Assembly: GCA_003439945.1 (NCBI GenBank)
Contig: QVRM01005415.1
Coordinates: forward strand, 1 to 64,000
DNA length: 64,000 bases
Origin: Dermanyssus gallinae
Taxonomy: Eukaryota; Arthropoda; Arachnida; Mesostigmata; Dermanyssidae
Direction: 5' to 3'
The notes under the pieces: generated by a model
What the model saw: only the letters and a program-made list of their open reading frames with translations
The model's database searches: none
What the model was told of the DNA's origin: nothing
Made by a program: the position numbers and the translations under genes
Part shown: positions 1 to 9,104 of the stretch, in pieces
How the letters are laid out: each line of letters opens with the position of its first letter
Position numbering within the stretch: position 1 is the first letter of the stretch

Positions 1-676
1 GTCATCCCGGTTTGGGTTAGAGGTAAATGTTAGGCATAGGATGCAACTGAAGCTTGTCGCATTCAGTCCAGAGCACAACGTCAACACGGCGTGCGGCCAG
101 ACGTGAAGACATCCCCCAACGTCGGTACAGACGAGACACAAGTGCGCCGAGGTGAAGGCAAGATGCCACGCTGTCTCGATCGCAGCAGAGGAGAAAACCG
201 ATTCGCAAGCCAACCAACCAGGACACCTAGGTAGAACCACTCAAATCCTACACACGAGAATACAGCCCAACCCAGGTGATCCAAGCAAGGCCGATAGTAT
301 GTTTGGCAACCGCTCCTACCCACTCTGGTTATGACATAGAAACGCATCAGCAGCAGCCAGAAGTGGGAAAGCCACAATCTATACATACAAGTGTATATAG
401 CATAACAGAGCCATAATCTATATAGGTTAACACGCAGATCCAGCGTAATAGGGTAGAACAGTCGTTCAATTACAAATGTGTCCCAAATATACAAGATGAA
501 AACCTAGAACGCCTTCATCTGGATGTCGTAGGCACGATTTTGCATCATTATCTCTAGTCGAGGAGCTGCTCTTTGGACGGTGCGAAATTAGTCCTTATAC
601 ATGGACTTAGTCGTTAGTGTAGTCGTAAGAGGCTAAGTTAATCTAAGGTACCGCATGATGGCTGACGCCATCAGTA
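1..676. other. unassigned sequence
   Basis: I see no recognisable gene, RNA or element here. Open frames of up to 137 codons exist on both strands, but their translations match no family I know. A short (TA)n tract follows at about 677-704. Confidence 0.4.
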
Positions 677-714
677 ATATATATATATATATACATATAT
701 ATATTTTTTTCAAT

Positions 715-790
715 TTTCAATTCAATTTCAAACGTGGTTTATTCACGGAACTGCATTTTACAACGCTTAAGTTCTCGGTAAATAAAAATA
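715..790. repeat. dispersed repeat X, copy 1
   Basis: This segment aligns by eye with 50215-50310 and 50397-50490. The shared words are ACGTGGT, CGGAACTGC, TTACAA and AGTTCTC in the same order and spacing, followed by an A-rich or (TAA)n stretch. The three copies define a dispersed repeat. An A-rich or TAA-rich tail after a conserved end is typical of LINE 3' ends such as the I clade, but assigning the repeat to a LINE is inference. Confidence 0.45.
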
Positions 791-1122
791 GTTGAAAAAC
801 AATGAATCAAACAACAAAGCAGATATTACTCTCGACAAAATCCAAGGAGTGCTTTGTATAAGCACTTTACACACTATTATATTACAGTGGTTAATGATTT
901 ACACAAGAACTTCAAAGCAGCAATTGGTGCGTTTGTTAGAACGTCGAACACCACATGAAACAACAAACTTGCAAATATAACACACAAACAAAGTAGTTCA
1001 CTAGTACAGCATCAACACAACTTACAACAACTATGTCTAGAAACATGTGGATAAATACAAAAACTGAGTGTGTCCTCGTATACGAAGCACAACATTTGTA
1101 ATACCAACTATACCTAGATTAC
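791..1122. other. unassigned sequence
   Basis: AT-rich sequence with no recognised gene. The only open frame, 62 codons at 792-980, has no recognisable features. Confidence 0.4.
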
Positions 1123-1175
1123 ACTCAAAAAAGGTCTCATATATATATATATATATATATGATACCTTTTTTGAG
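1123..1175. repeat. (TA)n tract bracketed by an inverted repeat
   Basis: A 15-bp arm at 1124-1138 (CTCAAAAAAGGTCTC) pairs with 1161-1175 (GATACCTTTTTTGAG read in reverse complement) with one mismatch. The (TA)n run between them can itself self-pair, so the whole segment can form one long hairpin. Compare the larger example at 57730-57833. Confidence 0.7.
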
Positions 1176-1718
1176 GATTTGCGTATATGGGCAATTCAGT
1201 AAAAACAAAAGACCAAAATATATACTAATTTAGAAGACATTTATCGTTGGGCATCTGGAAGCCGCTGTCTTCTGCTCGCTCGTTTAGTCTGGCTAATTCC
1301 CAGAGCGCACTCCCGCATTCGTCTAATCTAAATTAAAAACCAGAAAAACCGCCTAATCAGGGTGACGCGAGGGTTTTTTTCATCATACGAGTGGTGCGCA
1401 TCTACATAGACTAGTGGGCTCATACCAGCACAGCTCGCTTCCACAATTTGTGTGAGCGTCACATAGACGACAACAATGACGGATCCAATGTGAAGTCAGC
1501 CGGCGCTCTCGCTCTGAACAACAACATTCCGGAAATGCAACCGGCTCGTTTTTACACTCGCAGCGTCACTGCCCATCGCCCCCGACACTTGTAATTAATA
1601 GGGTTGGTCGTCTGCAATGCTAATTAGAAGCGGGTGCTGCGAGCATTAGGATAGTGTCGGACCTAAATCCGACGATATTGTTACCGCGAGTAATGCCGTA
1701 GATGCAGCAACGGCATTA

Positions 1719-1756
<38 letters not shown>
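1176..1756. other. unassigned sequence ending in (TA)n
   Basis: No gene was recognised. The segment ends in a (TA)n array (about 1720-1756), which served as the insertion target of the adjacent Tc3-like element; Tc1/mariner elements insert at TA. Confidence 0.4.
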
Positions 1757-1760
<4 letters not shown>

Positions 1761-1952
1761 GCGTTGCAAAAAATTAGCAACACATGTTTTTTGGTGATAA
1801 TTTTGGTTTGATTTGTTTGAACGTTTTGAAATTTTAAGGACATGATGAACATGATGAAACACGAGTATGTTGTTAAGTTCGTCTCAATCTCACAATCGGT
1901 TCATACAAAAAAATTGTGAAAAAACAGTGTTGCAAAATATTAGCAACAATAA
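1757..1952 (+). repeat. terminal inverted repeat of Tc3-like element (left)
   Basis: Pairs with 3219-3419. The outer motif GCAAAAAATTAGCAAC lies at about 1764-1780 and the inner motif GCAAAATATTAGCAAC at about 1931-1946. These are the probable transposase-binding sites, inferred from the Tc3 arrangement. Confidence 0.85.
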
Positions 1953-2049
1953 CGCCTTACGGCGTATTCAATTCTTAGCAGGGCTGTATGACTTATTTGA
2001 GTCATACAATGTATGACTCAAATATTCTACATAAACTACATTTTCTATT

Positions 2050-3045
2050 TTAGAAACGGGTTTTTCGTCCCTTCTTCTGAATCAAATCGTAAACTCGGTC
2101 TTTCATGGACTTAATGAGCTGCTGTAAGTGCGAAAGTGGAATATTAGTCCATGCTTGCTGGACAGCTTCTTTGAGGTCCGACAAATTATCATATTGTCGA
2201 CCATTTGCGTAAATCTGCTTCACCAAATGTCTCAAAAGATTTTCGATGGGATCCAGGTCTGGACTCAATGCCGGCCAGTCAAAAAGTGGCACTCCTTGTT
2301 TTTGAAAAAAGGCTATAGTGCTAGCCGAGGTATGAAACGTGGCGTTGTCTTGTTGAAAAACTGCGTCAAGTCCCCCAATTCTTCTGAAATGGGCTTCTAA
2401 CTGGGGACCGACGATACGCTGGTACTTGTCGGAATTGTTTAGGCCCACAATCGCGACTAGATCAGACATCCCGTTATATCCAAACGCGCCCCAATATTTC
2501 ACAGAGCCACCACCCGCCACACGTTTCGAGAACCATTTAGGTTCCTTCCGTAAGTCGTGCCAATAGTACTGACAGCCGTCAGGGCCATCGAGATTAAATT
2601 TCTGTTCATCTGAGAAGACGATGTTTTTCCACTCGTTATTCCAAGTTTGGTATCTACGCGAAAATTCACGCCGTGCGACAATGTGCTTCGGTTGCAGTCG
2701 CGGCATAAGCTTCTTTTTCGCGTATCGCACGTTTTTGTCAGAACTTAACGCTCGGAACACTGTGTCTCGGTGCACTGGCACTCCCAAAGTAGTCCTGATC
2801 CTGAAAGAAGACATTTGGTCATGAGTAGCCAACTGTATGATCCTACGCCGATCTCGAATAGTCAAAACTGGCTTACGCCCACTGTTAGATCTGCACCTTT
2901 GGTTCACTCCAGGGTGTAAGAACCTGCTGATGGTGCTCTTATGCCGTCCTAATCTGGTTGCTATAGCAGTTACTGTATGACCGAGCTTAGCATATGCCTC
3001 AATTCTCGTCTTTTCGTTATCCGAGGGATCCTTTGTACGACCCAT
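2050..3045 (-). CDS. Tc3-like transposase (DD34E)
   Basis: This 331-residue cut-and-paste transposase would bind the element's inverted repeats and catalyse excision and insertion at TA dinucleotides in the nucleus. The N-terminus (about residues 8-50) is a helix-turn-helix with the recognition-helix-like LGRHKSTISRFL. A basic GRKP segment near 57 resembles the GRPR hook linking the two DNA-binding subdomains. The catalytic core has D146 (FSDEQKF), D233 (QQDNATFH) and E268 (LDPIENL), with exactly 34 residues between the last two, as in Tc1/Tc3. The length is usual for the family (about 330-345). The ATG at the minus-strand start opens with MGRTKD, a natural family-type N-terminus. No stop or frameshift interrupts the frame and all three catalytic acidic residues are present. 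The Trp usually found after IEN is Leu here (IENLLRHL). The closest subfamily would need a database comparison. Confidence 0.92.
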   Translation of the reverse strand: MGRTKDPSDNEKTRIEAYAKLGHTVTAIATRLGRHKSTISRFLHPGVNQRCRSNSGRKPVLTIRDRRRIIQLATHDQMSSFRIRTTLGVPVHRDTVFRALSSDKNVRYAKKKLMPRLQPKHIVARREFSRRYQTWNNEWKNIVFSDEQKFNLDGPDGCQYYWHDLRKEPKWFSKRVAGGGSVKYWGAFGYNGMSDLVAIVGLNNSDKYQRIVGPQLEAHFRRIGGLDAVFQQDNATFHTSASTIAFFQKQGVPLFDWPALSPDLDPIENLLRHLVKQIYANGRQYDNLSDLKEAVQQAWTNIPLSHLQQLIKSMKDRVYDLIQKKGRKTRF

Positions 3046-3218
3046 GGTTTAAACATACGCTTCGCTGTAAGTTCGGCACAACGACTGAGCTGTAGAATAT
3101 TTTGCAGCTATAGAATGATTGATTTAGCTAGACAATATTCCTGACATTTGACCCCCGGGATCGAATATCAGCTGTAGCATCGATTATCCTTTACAAATAA
3201 GAGCTGTGTTGTTAGCAT

Positions 3219-3419
3219 GTTATTGTTGCTAATATTTTGCAACACTGTTTTTTCACACTTTTTTATTTTTGGTATGAAGCGATTGTGTGATTGTAACGAA
3301 ATTAACACCATACTCGTGTTTCGTCGTACATCATGCCCTTAAAATTTCAAAACGTTCAAACAAATCAAACGGAAATTATCACCAAAAAACATGTGTTGCT
3401 AATTTTTTGCAACGCACTT
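3219..3419 (-). repeat. terminal inverted repeat of Tc3-like element (right)
   Basis: Reverse complement of 1757-1952 with scattered differences. It carries the inner motif at about 3225-3240 and the outer motif near the tip. The transposase start codon lies about 170 bp inside this arm, so the promoter probably lies in or beside it (inference). Confidence 0.85.
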
Positions 3420-3422
3420 TAT

Positions 3423-4012
3423 ATACAGGGTCATTCAGGGAGTATTGTACTTCTTTCGAGGTTTGATAGAGCTCGGCAAGAAAATAATTTTTTTAACAAG
3501 ACGCGGAAACGTCTTGTTTAGGAGAGAGAGAGTGAAGTTTATAAAAGTAGTTATTCAGCTTTTTTTCTCTTACATAGTTGTGCGAAATCTACGTTTGCGG
3601 GAGAACCAACGCATGAAGGAACCGGCGTGTTCGGAGGAAATTTCTGCACAACGGAAGACGCTTCACTAGCTTGCGTAGCAAAAAGCGAATACCCAGATTA
3701 AGGAAAGTCATGAAAAATCGATATTTTACGTTAACGCATTTTCATGAAAAATCGTAATTTGTTTCCATTGCGACAAAAAATGTACGTCCAAATGCTCATT
3801 ATTTTCGTACCAAGGTGATGGTGCTGCGTTACGTAGTTGTCAAGTAACTAAGCGTTTTCGACAGTCAGTGCTACGCAAGCTAGTGAAGTGTCTTCCGTTG
3901 TGCAGAATTTTCCTCGCGAACACGCCGGTGTAATCGGTTCCTTCGTGCGTTGACTGGTTCTCATGCAAACGTAGATTTCGCACAACTATGTAGGAGAAAA
4001 AAAAGCTTTTTT
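3423..4012. repeat. fold-back (inverted-repeat) element, non-coding
   Basis: Arm 3556-3680 pairs with 3870-4009. Both carry the same ordered blocks: a poly-T/poly-A end, the block TAGTTGTGCGAAATCTACG, an AACGCA(T/C)GAAGGAACC block and a GCTACGCAAGC block, with a loop of about 190 bp. A separate 8-bp hairpin lies at 3496-3517. No transposase frame is present, so this is a non-autonomous fold-back or MITE-like element of unknown family. It begins right at the Tc3-like element's right boundary (ACAGGGTCATTCAGGG at 3424), but I could not find a matching right end. Confidence 0.65.
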
Positions 4013-4632
4013 TCTAAAGAAACTGAAGACACCTAAGTTTGCTTGTTGAGGAGCGACAGTGAAATTGCGAAGGTGTTCTGCTAATGTGCCTGTCCTAACA
4101 TCTTTCTTTGCAGTGGCAAGCAATTTTTTGCTTAATATAAAGCTAAACCTACTAGCGCGTTTGAAGGAAAATTCCACTTTGTTACGATGTTGATTCGATT
4201 TATGATAGCAAAACGTACTATGGTAAAAACATCGAAATTAAGTATATACATACAGCGCCTAGCCTACTCGCAGTACGTAATTCAAGCGCTAGATTTGCTT
4301 ACGGTGTTATTCGTTTGAATATACCTTGGGAAATGCAACTGAGTTATGAAGTACATATAATAAGTTCAATGAGTGCCTGAACGTGAAGTCTCAAAATGAT
4401 GCATCAGTGAATTTAGATTTTGCAAATTTCCTTAGTACAACTATTAACTTTTGTCCAGGCTAACGTGAGGCTATTTTCAAACGAAACAGAAACGTATGTC
4501 ATTTGCCTAGAGAAATGCTAATTGCTTAAACAAATGCCTCTCCTCGGTCTTATTTATTGGATACTTAAACAAGTTCTAAGAGGTCTAAAGTATGGTTGTT
4601 ACGATTTGCGACATTTAATATCAGCAAACATA
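4013..4632. other. unassigned sequence
   Basis: No gene or repeat was recognised between the fold-back element and the mariner. The short open frames here have no family resemblance. Confidence 0.4.
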
Positions 4633-4634
4633 TA

Positions 4635-4664
4635 CGAGGTGTGTTCAAAAAGTATCGCGACTTT
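4635..4664 (+). repeat. mariner terminal inverted repeat (left)
   Basis: 30 bp starting CGAGGTGTGTTCAAAAAGTA. It matches the reverse complement of 5909-5939 apart from a five-versus-six A run. Confidence 0.9.
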
Positions 4665-4840
4665 GAATTTTCGCGGGTTACGTATATTCGCATTTCGATT
4701 TTTTGTGGCGTTATGTTGGTACTCATGTCTCTCACTTATGCCGACAAGCTCGGCCATTTTGAATGTTCACTTAATTGTTGACAGCTGCTTTGCTTGCACG
4801 TGTTTCTTCGATCGTCTTCGATTTTTACCTATTCAAAAAA

Positions 4841-5884
4841 ATGGATCAAAGAACCTGTATCAAATTTTGTGTGAAAAACGAAATTAAGTGCGCGGATGCA
4901 TTCCGAATGTTGACTGTGGCATACGGAGAAGCTACCTTGGACCGAAGCAACGTTTATCGGTGGTACAAAATGTTCTCAGAAGGCCGAGAAGATGTGAACG
5001 ACGAAGAGCGTGCCGGACGCCCGAGCACTTCAACAACAGACGAAAAAATTAATGAAGTGGAGAAAATGGTATTGGCCAATCGTCGAATCACCGTTAGAGA
5101 AGTTGCTGAGGACCTAAACATATCGATTGGCTCGTGCCATTCGATTTTTATCAATGATTTGGGCATGAGACGGGTCGCCGCGAAATTCGTACCAAAATTG
5201 CTCAATTGCGACCAAAAACAGCATCGCATGAACATTGCCAATGAGATGTTGGACTCTGTCCGCGACGACCCAAATTTGCTCCAGAGGGTCATAACTGGTG
5301 ACGAATCGTGGGTTTATGGTTATGACGTGGCAACCAAAGCTCAATCATCTCAATGGAAGCTACCGCACGAACCAAGACCGAAAAAAGCGCGCCAAGTTCG
5401 GTCGAATGTGAAAGTTTTGCTGACAGTTTTCTTCGATTGCAGGGGCGTGGTGCATCATGAGTTCTTGCCACATGGTAGAACGGTCAAAGTTATGCGCAAT
5501 TTGCGCGAAGCAATCCGCCAGAAACGCCCGGATTTGTGGAAGAACAAAAATTGGCTTTTGCACCACGATAACGCCCCTGCTCACACATCGTTGCTTGTGC
5601 GCGAGTTTTTGGCCAAAAACAACACACTAATGATGCCGCAGCCACCGTATTCCCCAGATCTGGCCCCCTGTGACTTTTTCTTGTTCCCTAAACTGAAGAG
5701 GCCCATGAAAGGACGACGTTACGCTACGCTTGACGAGATAAAGACGGCATCGAAGGAGGAGCTGAACAAGATAAAAAAAAATGGTTTTTTGAAGTGCTTC
5801 GAAGATTGGAAAAACCGTTGGCACAAGTGTATAATATCTCATGGGGATTACTTTGAAAAGGACAAAATAGATATTCATGAATAA
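4841..5884 (+). CDS. mariner transposase (DD34D)
   Basis: This 347-residue mariner-family transposase cuts and inserts its own element at TA sites. I start at the ATG of MDQRT because this gives the usual mariner length. The frame opens 22 codons earlier at 4775, but that extension is not family-like. The N-terminal paired helix-turn-helix region (about 5-110) includes GRPSTSTTDE near 59-68. The catalytic triad is D154 (TGDESWVYGYD), D243 (HHDNAPAHT) and D278 (YSPDLAPCDFFLFP), with 34 residues between the last two, the mariner signature. The usual stretch between TVK and VMR (about residues 214-217) looks shortened in frame compared with typical mariners (roughly NKEYYL or similar expected). 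This could impair activity; I am inferring it from general family knowledge. No stops or frameshifts occur. The stop lies just inside the right repeat. Confidence 0.95.
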   Translation: MDQRTCIKFCVKNEIKCADAFRMLTVAYGEATLDRSNVYRWYKMFSEGREDVNDEERAGRPSTSTTDEKINEVEKMVLANRRITVREVAEDLNISIGSCHSIFINDLGMRRVAAKFVPKLLNCDQKQHRMNIANEMLDSVRDDPNLLQRVITGDESWVYGYDVATKAQSSQWKLPHEPRPKKARQVRSNVKVLLTVFFDCRGVVHHEFLPHGRTVKVMRNLREAIRQKRPDLWKNKNWLLHHDNAPAHTSLLVREFLAKNNTLMMPQPPYSPDLAPCDFFLFPKLKRPMKGRRYATLDEIKTASKEELNKIKKNGFLKCFEDWKNRWHKCIISHGDYFEKDKIDIHE

Positions 5885-5908
5885 ATGAATAATTTTTGAA
5901 AAAACACA

Positions 5909-5939
5909 AAAGTCGCGATACTTTTTTGAACACACCTCG
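5909..5939 (-). repeat. mariner terminal inverted repeat (right)
   Basis: 31 bp, the reverse complement of the left end with one extra A/T in the homopolymer, followed by the TA duplication. Confidence 0.9.
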
Positions 5940-5941
5940 TA

Positions 5942-7990
5942 CATATAAGTACGATTAGAGAAACATGTCAATGCTGATAGCGGCCTACATTTTGAAGCCA
6001 TAGGTCTTGACATTCCTTGAAGGGGTACAGCAGTCTTTAGGAAATCTGTCTAAGCCGAAAATAGTTACCAGTGGGCAACCTTATGCAACGCTCGTATATA
6101 GTGAACGCGCATCCTTGACCTTAAAGACAGAAAACCAATGGATTACATTGAAACGACACAGAAGTATCTTTTTTCCGAACATGCTGCTATGGCCGATTCA
6201 TTGAGCCCAAAATCGTTTGAGCTACATTGGTGTATGGCGGGACGGCTGTGTCGGTTGGGTACCTGCTGGTACCCTTTCGTGGGTTCTGGCAGGAGGCGTC
6301 TCCAGTACCGTAAACCGTTGTATTGTTAAAATTCGGAATTATGACATATAACTTTCTCTCCCTTTCTCACCTCTTATTGACACTTTAGCCGAAAATGTTG
6401 GTCTATGATTCCTTGTGCCTGTGAGGTATACTAGATCGGTATGCCATCATAGATCGACATGTCTCTGTTGGCAATGCCCTCTGTTTGTTAATTGCATTGC
6501 CTATGTGAAGGTGCAATCATTACATAGTGCGGCGCAAGGTGAGTCCATTTGAGAAACGCACGACAGACGATGCATTTCCTCGGCAGGACACCGCGTCCCT
6601 CTTCGAGTTAAGCCAATTCCCCAAAGGTCTCGTGGGGTGTTTTCGTCATCACGCAGAAGGCACACGTCTCTTTCTTTGATCGGGCGCGCCTTGCCGACGG
6701 CAACCATGTTTGCCGATCGAAGTCGCGTGTTGAAGTCGCGCTGCTAGTAGCGCACGGACAGATACTCAGGATAGTTGGCTATGAGTCAGCGGTGACCGCC
6801 CGCACCAGTTGGCTGATGTCGTCTAGCTGTTTCGTCCTGATGCTGTGAGCTCAACTAAAAAGTGCTGCTGCGCCCACACAATGAGCCTCTCTACCTATCG
6901 TCGCCGCAGCTGGGCAGATAATAGCGTGTTACGGTGTCCCGTAAAGAGACCGAATCTCACAACATGAGCGACAACGCTTGACACCAGCGATAAAAAATCC
7001 GGTAGCGGTAGTTAGTTCGAGTCACGAATCGGCACCTCCACAGCGTGATTTGCAGTGACGGTGCCCTTGAGGTTGTCAACGACATCGGATTGCGGCTGTG
7101 AAACGGGCCTATCCTCCCGAGGGTCATGGTTTAGCCACTGTTGTTCACCCCACTATCTCCGGTTGTCTCGCAGAACGGCACATTGACCTACCTGGTGGCG
7201 AGATCTACCACGGAACTCCCGGAACGAAAGCCTGTCTCCCACGTAGCCTCAGATACCTGCAGGTCCCGCCGTGCTGCGTCTGCTGGTCCGTTTGCCGGAA
7301 TAATTAGTACAGTCGAGAACCCTTTTGTTGAACATTTACTCGGAGATATATGCTCGAGTTATGTCCGCGGGTCGGGCCACAGCGCATGCAGACGAAATCT
7401 CAACCATAGAGCCGAGAGATCAGGGTTCAGGCTCGGCCCGGGTAGCAGGTGTTGATTTAGCAAAGTTTCCTCACCGTCGGTGACCCTGGCGTCAAACACC
7501 ACGCGTTACTTGTCAGCACCTCCTCATGGTAATGTGGGGAAAAAACATCGGTAGGAGTCGTTCTCAGTGCCGAGACTAACATCAAGCGCTTCTCTTAGCC
7601 CAAATCAAACGGAACAAAACCCTGAGCAGCGAGCTTTTTAAGGCGCCGTGAACCTCTCCATAAACCTCAGTTCAAACCCGGTCCGCTGTGAAAAAGGCGC
7701 CCGTCGATTCATCTGAGGAACAGCAACTGGCAATAATGATGTTCGCCCCTGAGATTGCCAATTGCTGGCCACCATTGCCAGCAGCCGTCGATTTAGAAAG
7801 GGCGAGTCTTACGCTTTACGTGCTTAGGTAGAATATCTAAAGACTTCTTGTAAGTGCACGTTATGGAGATTATGTTTGCACCAACCTGATGGTGGTTCGG
7901 TTCATGATTGCAAAAAAGTTTTACGGTGAACCCATCGGAACTGAGTGGTTACTTATAGTATATAGCATACTCGCGGCACGCCGACATATG

Positions 7991-7994
<4 letters not shown>
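5942..7994. other. mostly unassigned sequence
   Basis: No gene was recognised. Part of 6010-6200 resembles 11110-11330 (blocks GTACA(A/G)CAG.CTTTA, GTGGGCAACC and ACAGAAAA), suggesting an old dispersed repeat. Small frames at 6501-6707 (minus) and 7098-7455 (plus) have Cys-containing translations but no motif I can name. A (TA)n tract follows at 7995-8024. Confidence 0.35.
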
Positions 7995-8026
<32 letters not shown>

Positions 8027-8138
8027 ACGTTCCATCACACAACTTTAGAGTCCTAATTTTCGTTAGAATAAACTCGTCTTTCTAATGAAATTAAAAATAG
8101 TAAAATTGGTTTGCTAAATAATAACGGGATAATTAAGA

Positions 8139-8411
8139 ATGGATTTGAGCACACCGGCGTGTTTAAATAAAAAATTCTGTTCTAAAGAACAAATTATGGT
8201 TCGATATGTGCTTGCAAGAAGTTTGATGGTTTTATGGAAACATAGAAACGGAATGCATACGCACAGTGTGTGCTACACTCGCGGCACGCCGAAACGGGGC
8301 AAGCCGAAACAACTGAATAAGAGTGAAACGAGAAACGTCGTGGATAATTATATCTGTAACCGTTCCTCAACTACAAGCAGACACGCTCTCAACGCGACGA
8401 ATCGATCCTAG
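8139..8411 (+). pseudogene. open frame, possible transposase N-terminal remnant
   Basis: A 90-codon frame contains GTPKRGKPKQLNKSETR followed by a short helix-like segment. This is faintly like the basic GRP linker and second helix-turn-helix of Tc1-type transposases. No catalytic domain follows. The similarity is weak and could be chance. Confidence 0.2.
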
Positions 8412-8850
8412 TTCAGACGTCTCTGATTTCACAAAAAATTCAGACACATAATATCGTTAACAATAAACATTTTTACTACGCTAAACCTTCATTACTTTAC
8501 AACTATAAATCAAATAGCCACCTTTGTTTGACACTAAAATAATCTCAATAGAGTGCGCATGCTCTTGAAGGTTTAACCTCTCATTGTGCAATTGCAAATT
8601 TTGCGGTATCGGAGAATATCAACTCTTCTCACTTTGAAAAAAATTAGGTATCGGAGAATATAGACTGTTTGTGAACTTCGTCCACTACGACTATTGTTTG
8701 CGTCCAAGCCTAGTGAAGACTATGGCCGACCAAACAGAAAAAATGTTCCCTCCATGCATTGGCCAGATGCCTACTTGAACAAATTCTGCGATGCCTAATA
8801 TAAAGTATGGCCGTTACATTGGCGTTATTATAGCACTCTGTTTATATCGG

Positions 8851-8853
<3 letters not shown>

Positions 8854-8906
<53 letters not shown>

Positions 8907-9095
8907 TTAAGAGGTAACTGGTAAAATGCGTTATGCACACCGGGCGTCGTTGTTAAAGCCACGGTAGTGTGGGACTCGCACCCACTAAATCCAGTCGTCC
9001 TCTTTGCCCCTTGACGGAGGGTGAACGCAGTACTGTCTTCTCGAGATTACTTCACCTGGCCACTCTTCCTGCCATTTAGGCTGCTCGGCTTTGTG
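8854..9095 (-). repeat. A-tailed retroposon-like segment
   Basis: Read on the minus strand, about 185 bp ends in a 20-base poly-A (the T run at 8889-8908) and then (TA)n. It includes GTGGGTGCGAGTCCCACAC, which resembles a tRNA T-arm/B-box. A canonical A box is not evident. It may be a SINE or processed retroposon. It lies immediately beyond the 3' end of the minus-strand retroelement at 9105-10720 and could instead be part of that element's tail. Confidence 0.35.
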
Positions 9096-9104
9096 GAAGT
9101 GTCA

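Larger units (their letters stand above)
1757..3419 (-). mobile_element. Tc3-like Tc1/mariner DNA transposon, apparently complete
   Basis: This 1663-bp element starts AAGTGCGTTGC and ends GCAACGCACTT, with TA on each side (1755-1756 and 3420-3421). The inverted repeats are about 200 bp (1757-1952 and 3219-3419) and pair along almost their whole length with scattered mismatches. Each arm carries the motif GCAAAA(A/T)ATTAGCAAC twice, near the tip and at its inner end. This matches the two-binding-site layout known for Tc3-type long repeats. One transposase gene occupies the interior on the minus strand without frameshifts or stops. The ends, target duplication and open frame together suggest a recent insertion. 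Mobility is not shown. Confidence 0.9.
4635..5939 (+). mobile_element. mariner transposon, near-complete
   Basis: This 1305-bp element is flanked by TA at 4633-4634 and 5940-5941. Its inverted repeats are 30 and 31 bp (4635-4664 and 5909-5939). They begin CGAGGTGTGTTC and differ only by one A in the homopolymer. Total size, repeat length, TA target and a single uninterrupted transposase gene all match a standard 1.3-kb mariner. The near-identity of the ends points to a young copy. Confidence 0.95.

Noticed and set aside
6501..7455. Cys-containing frames as a zinc-finger Gag or endonuclease knuckle
   Set aside because: Cys and His spacing does not fit CCHC or other known fingers.
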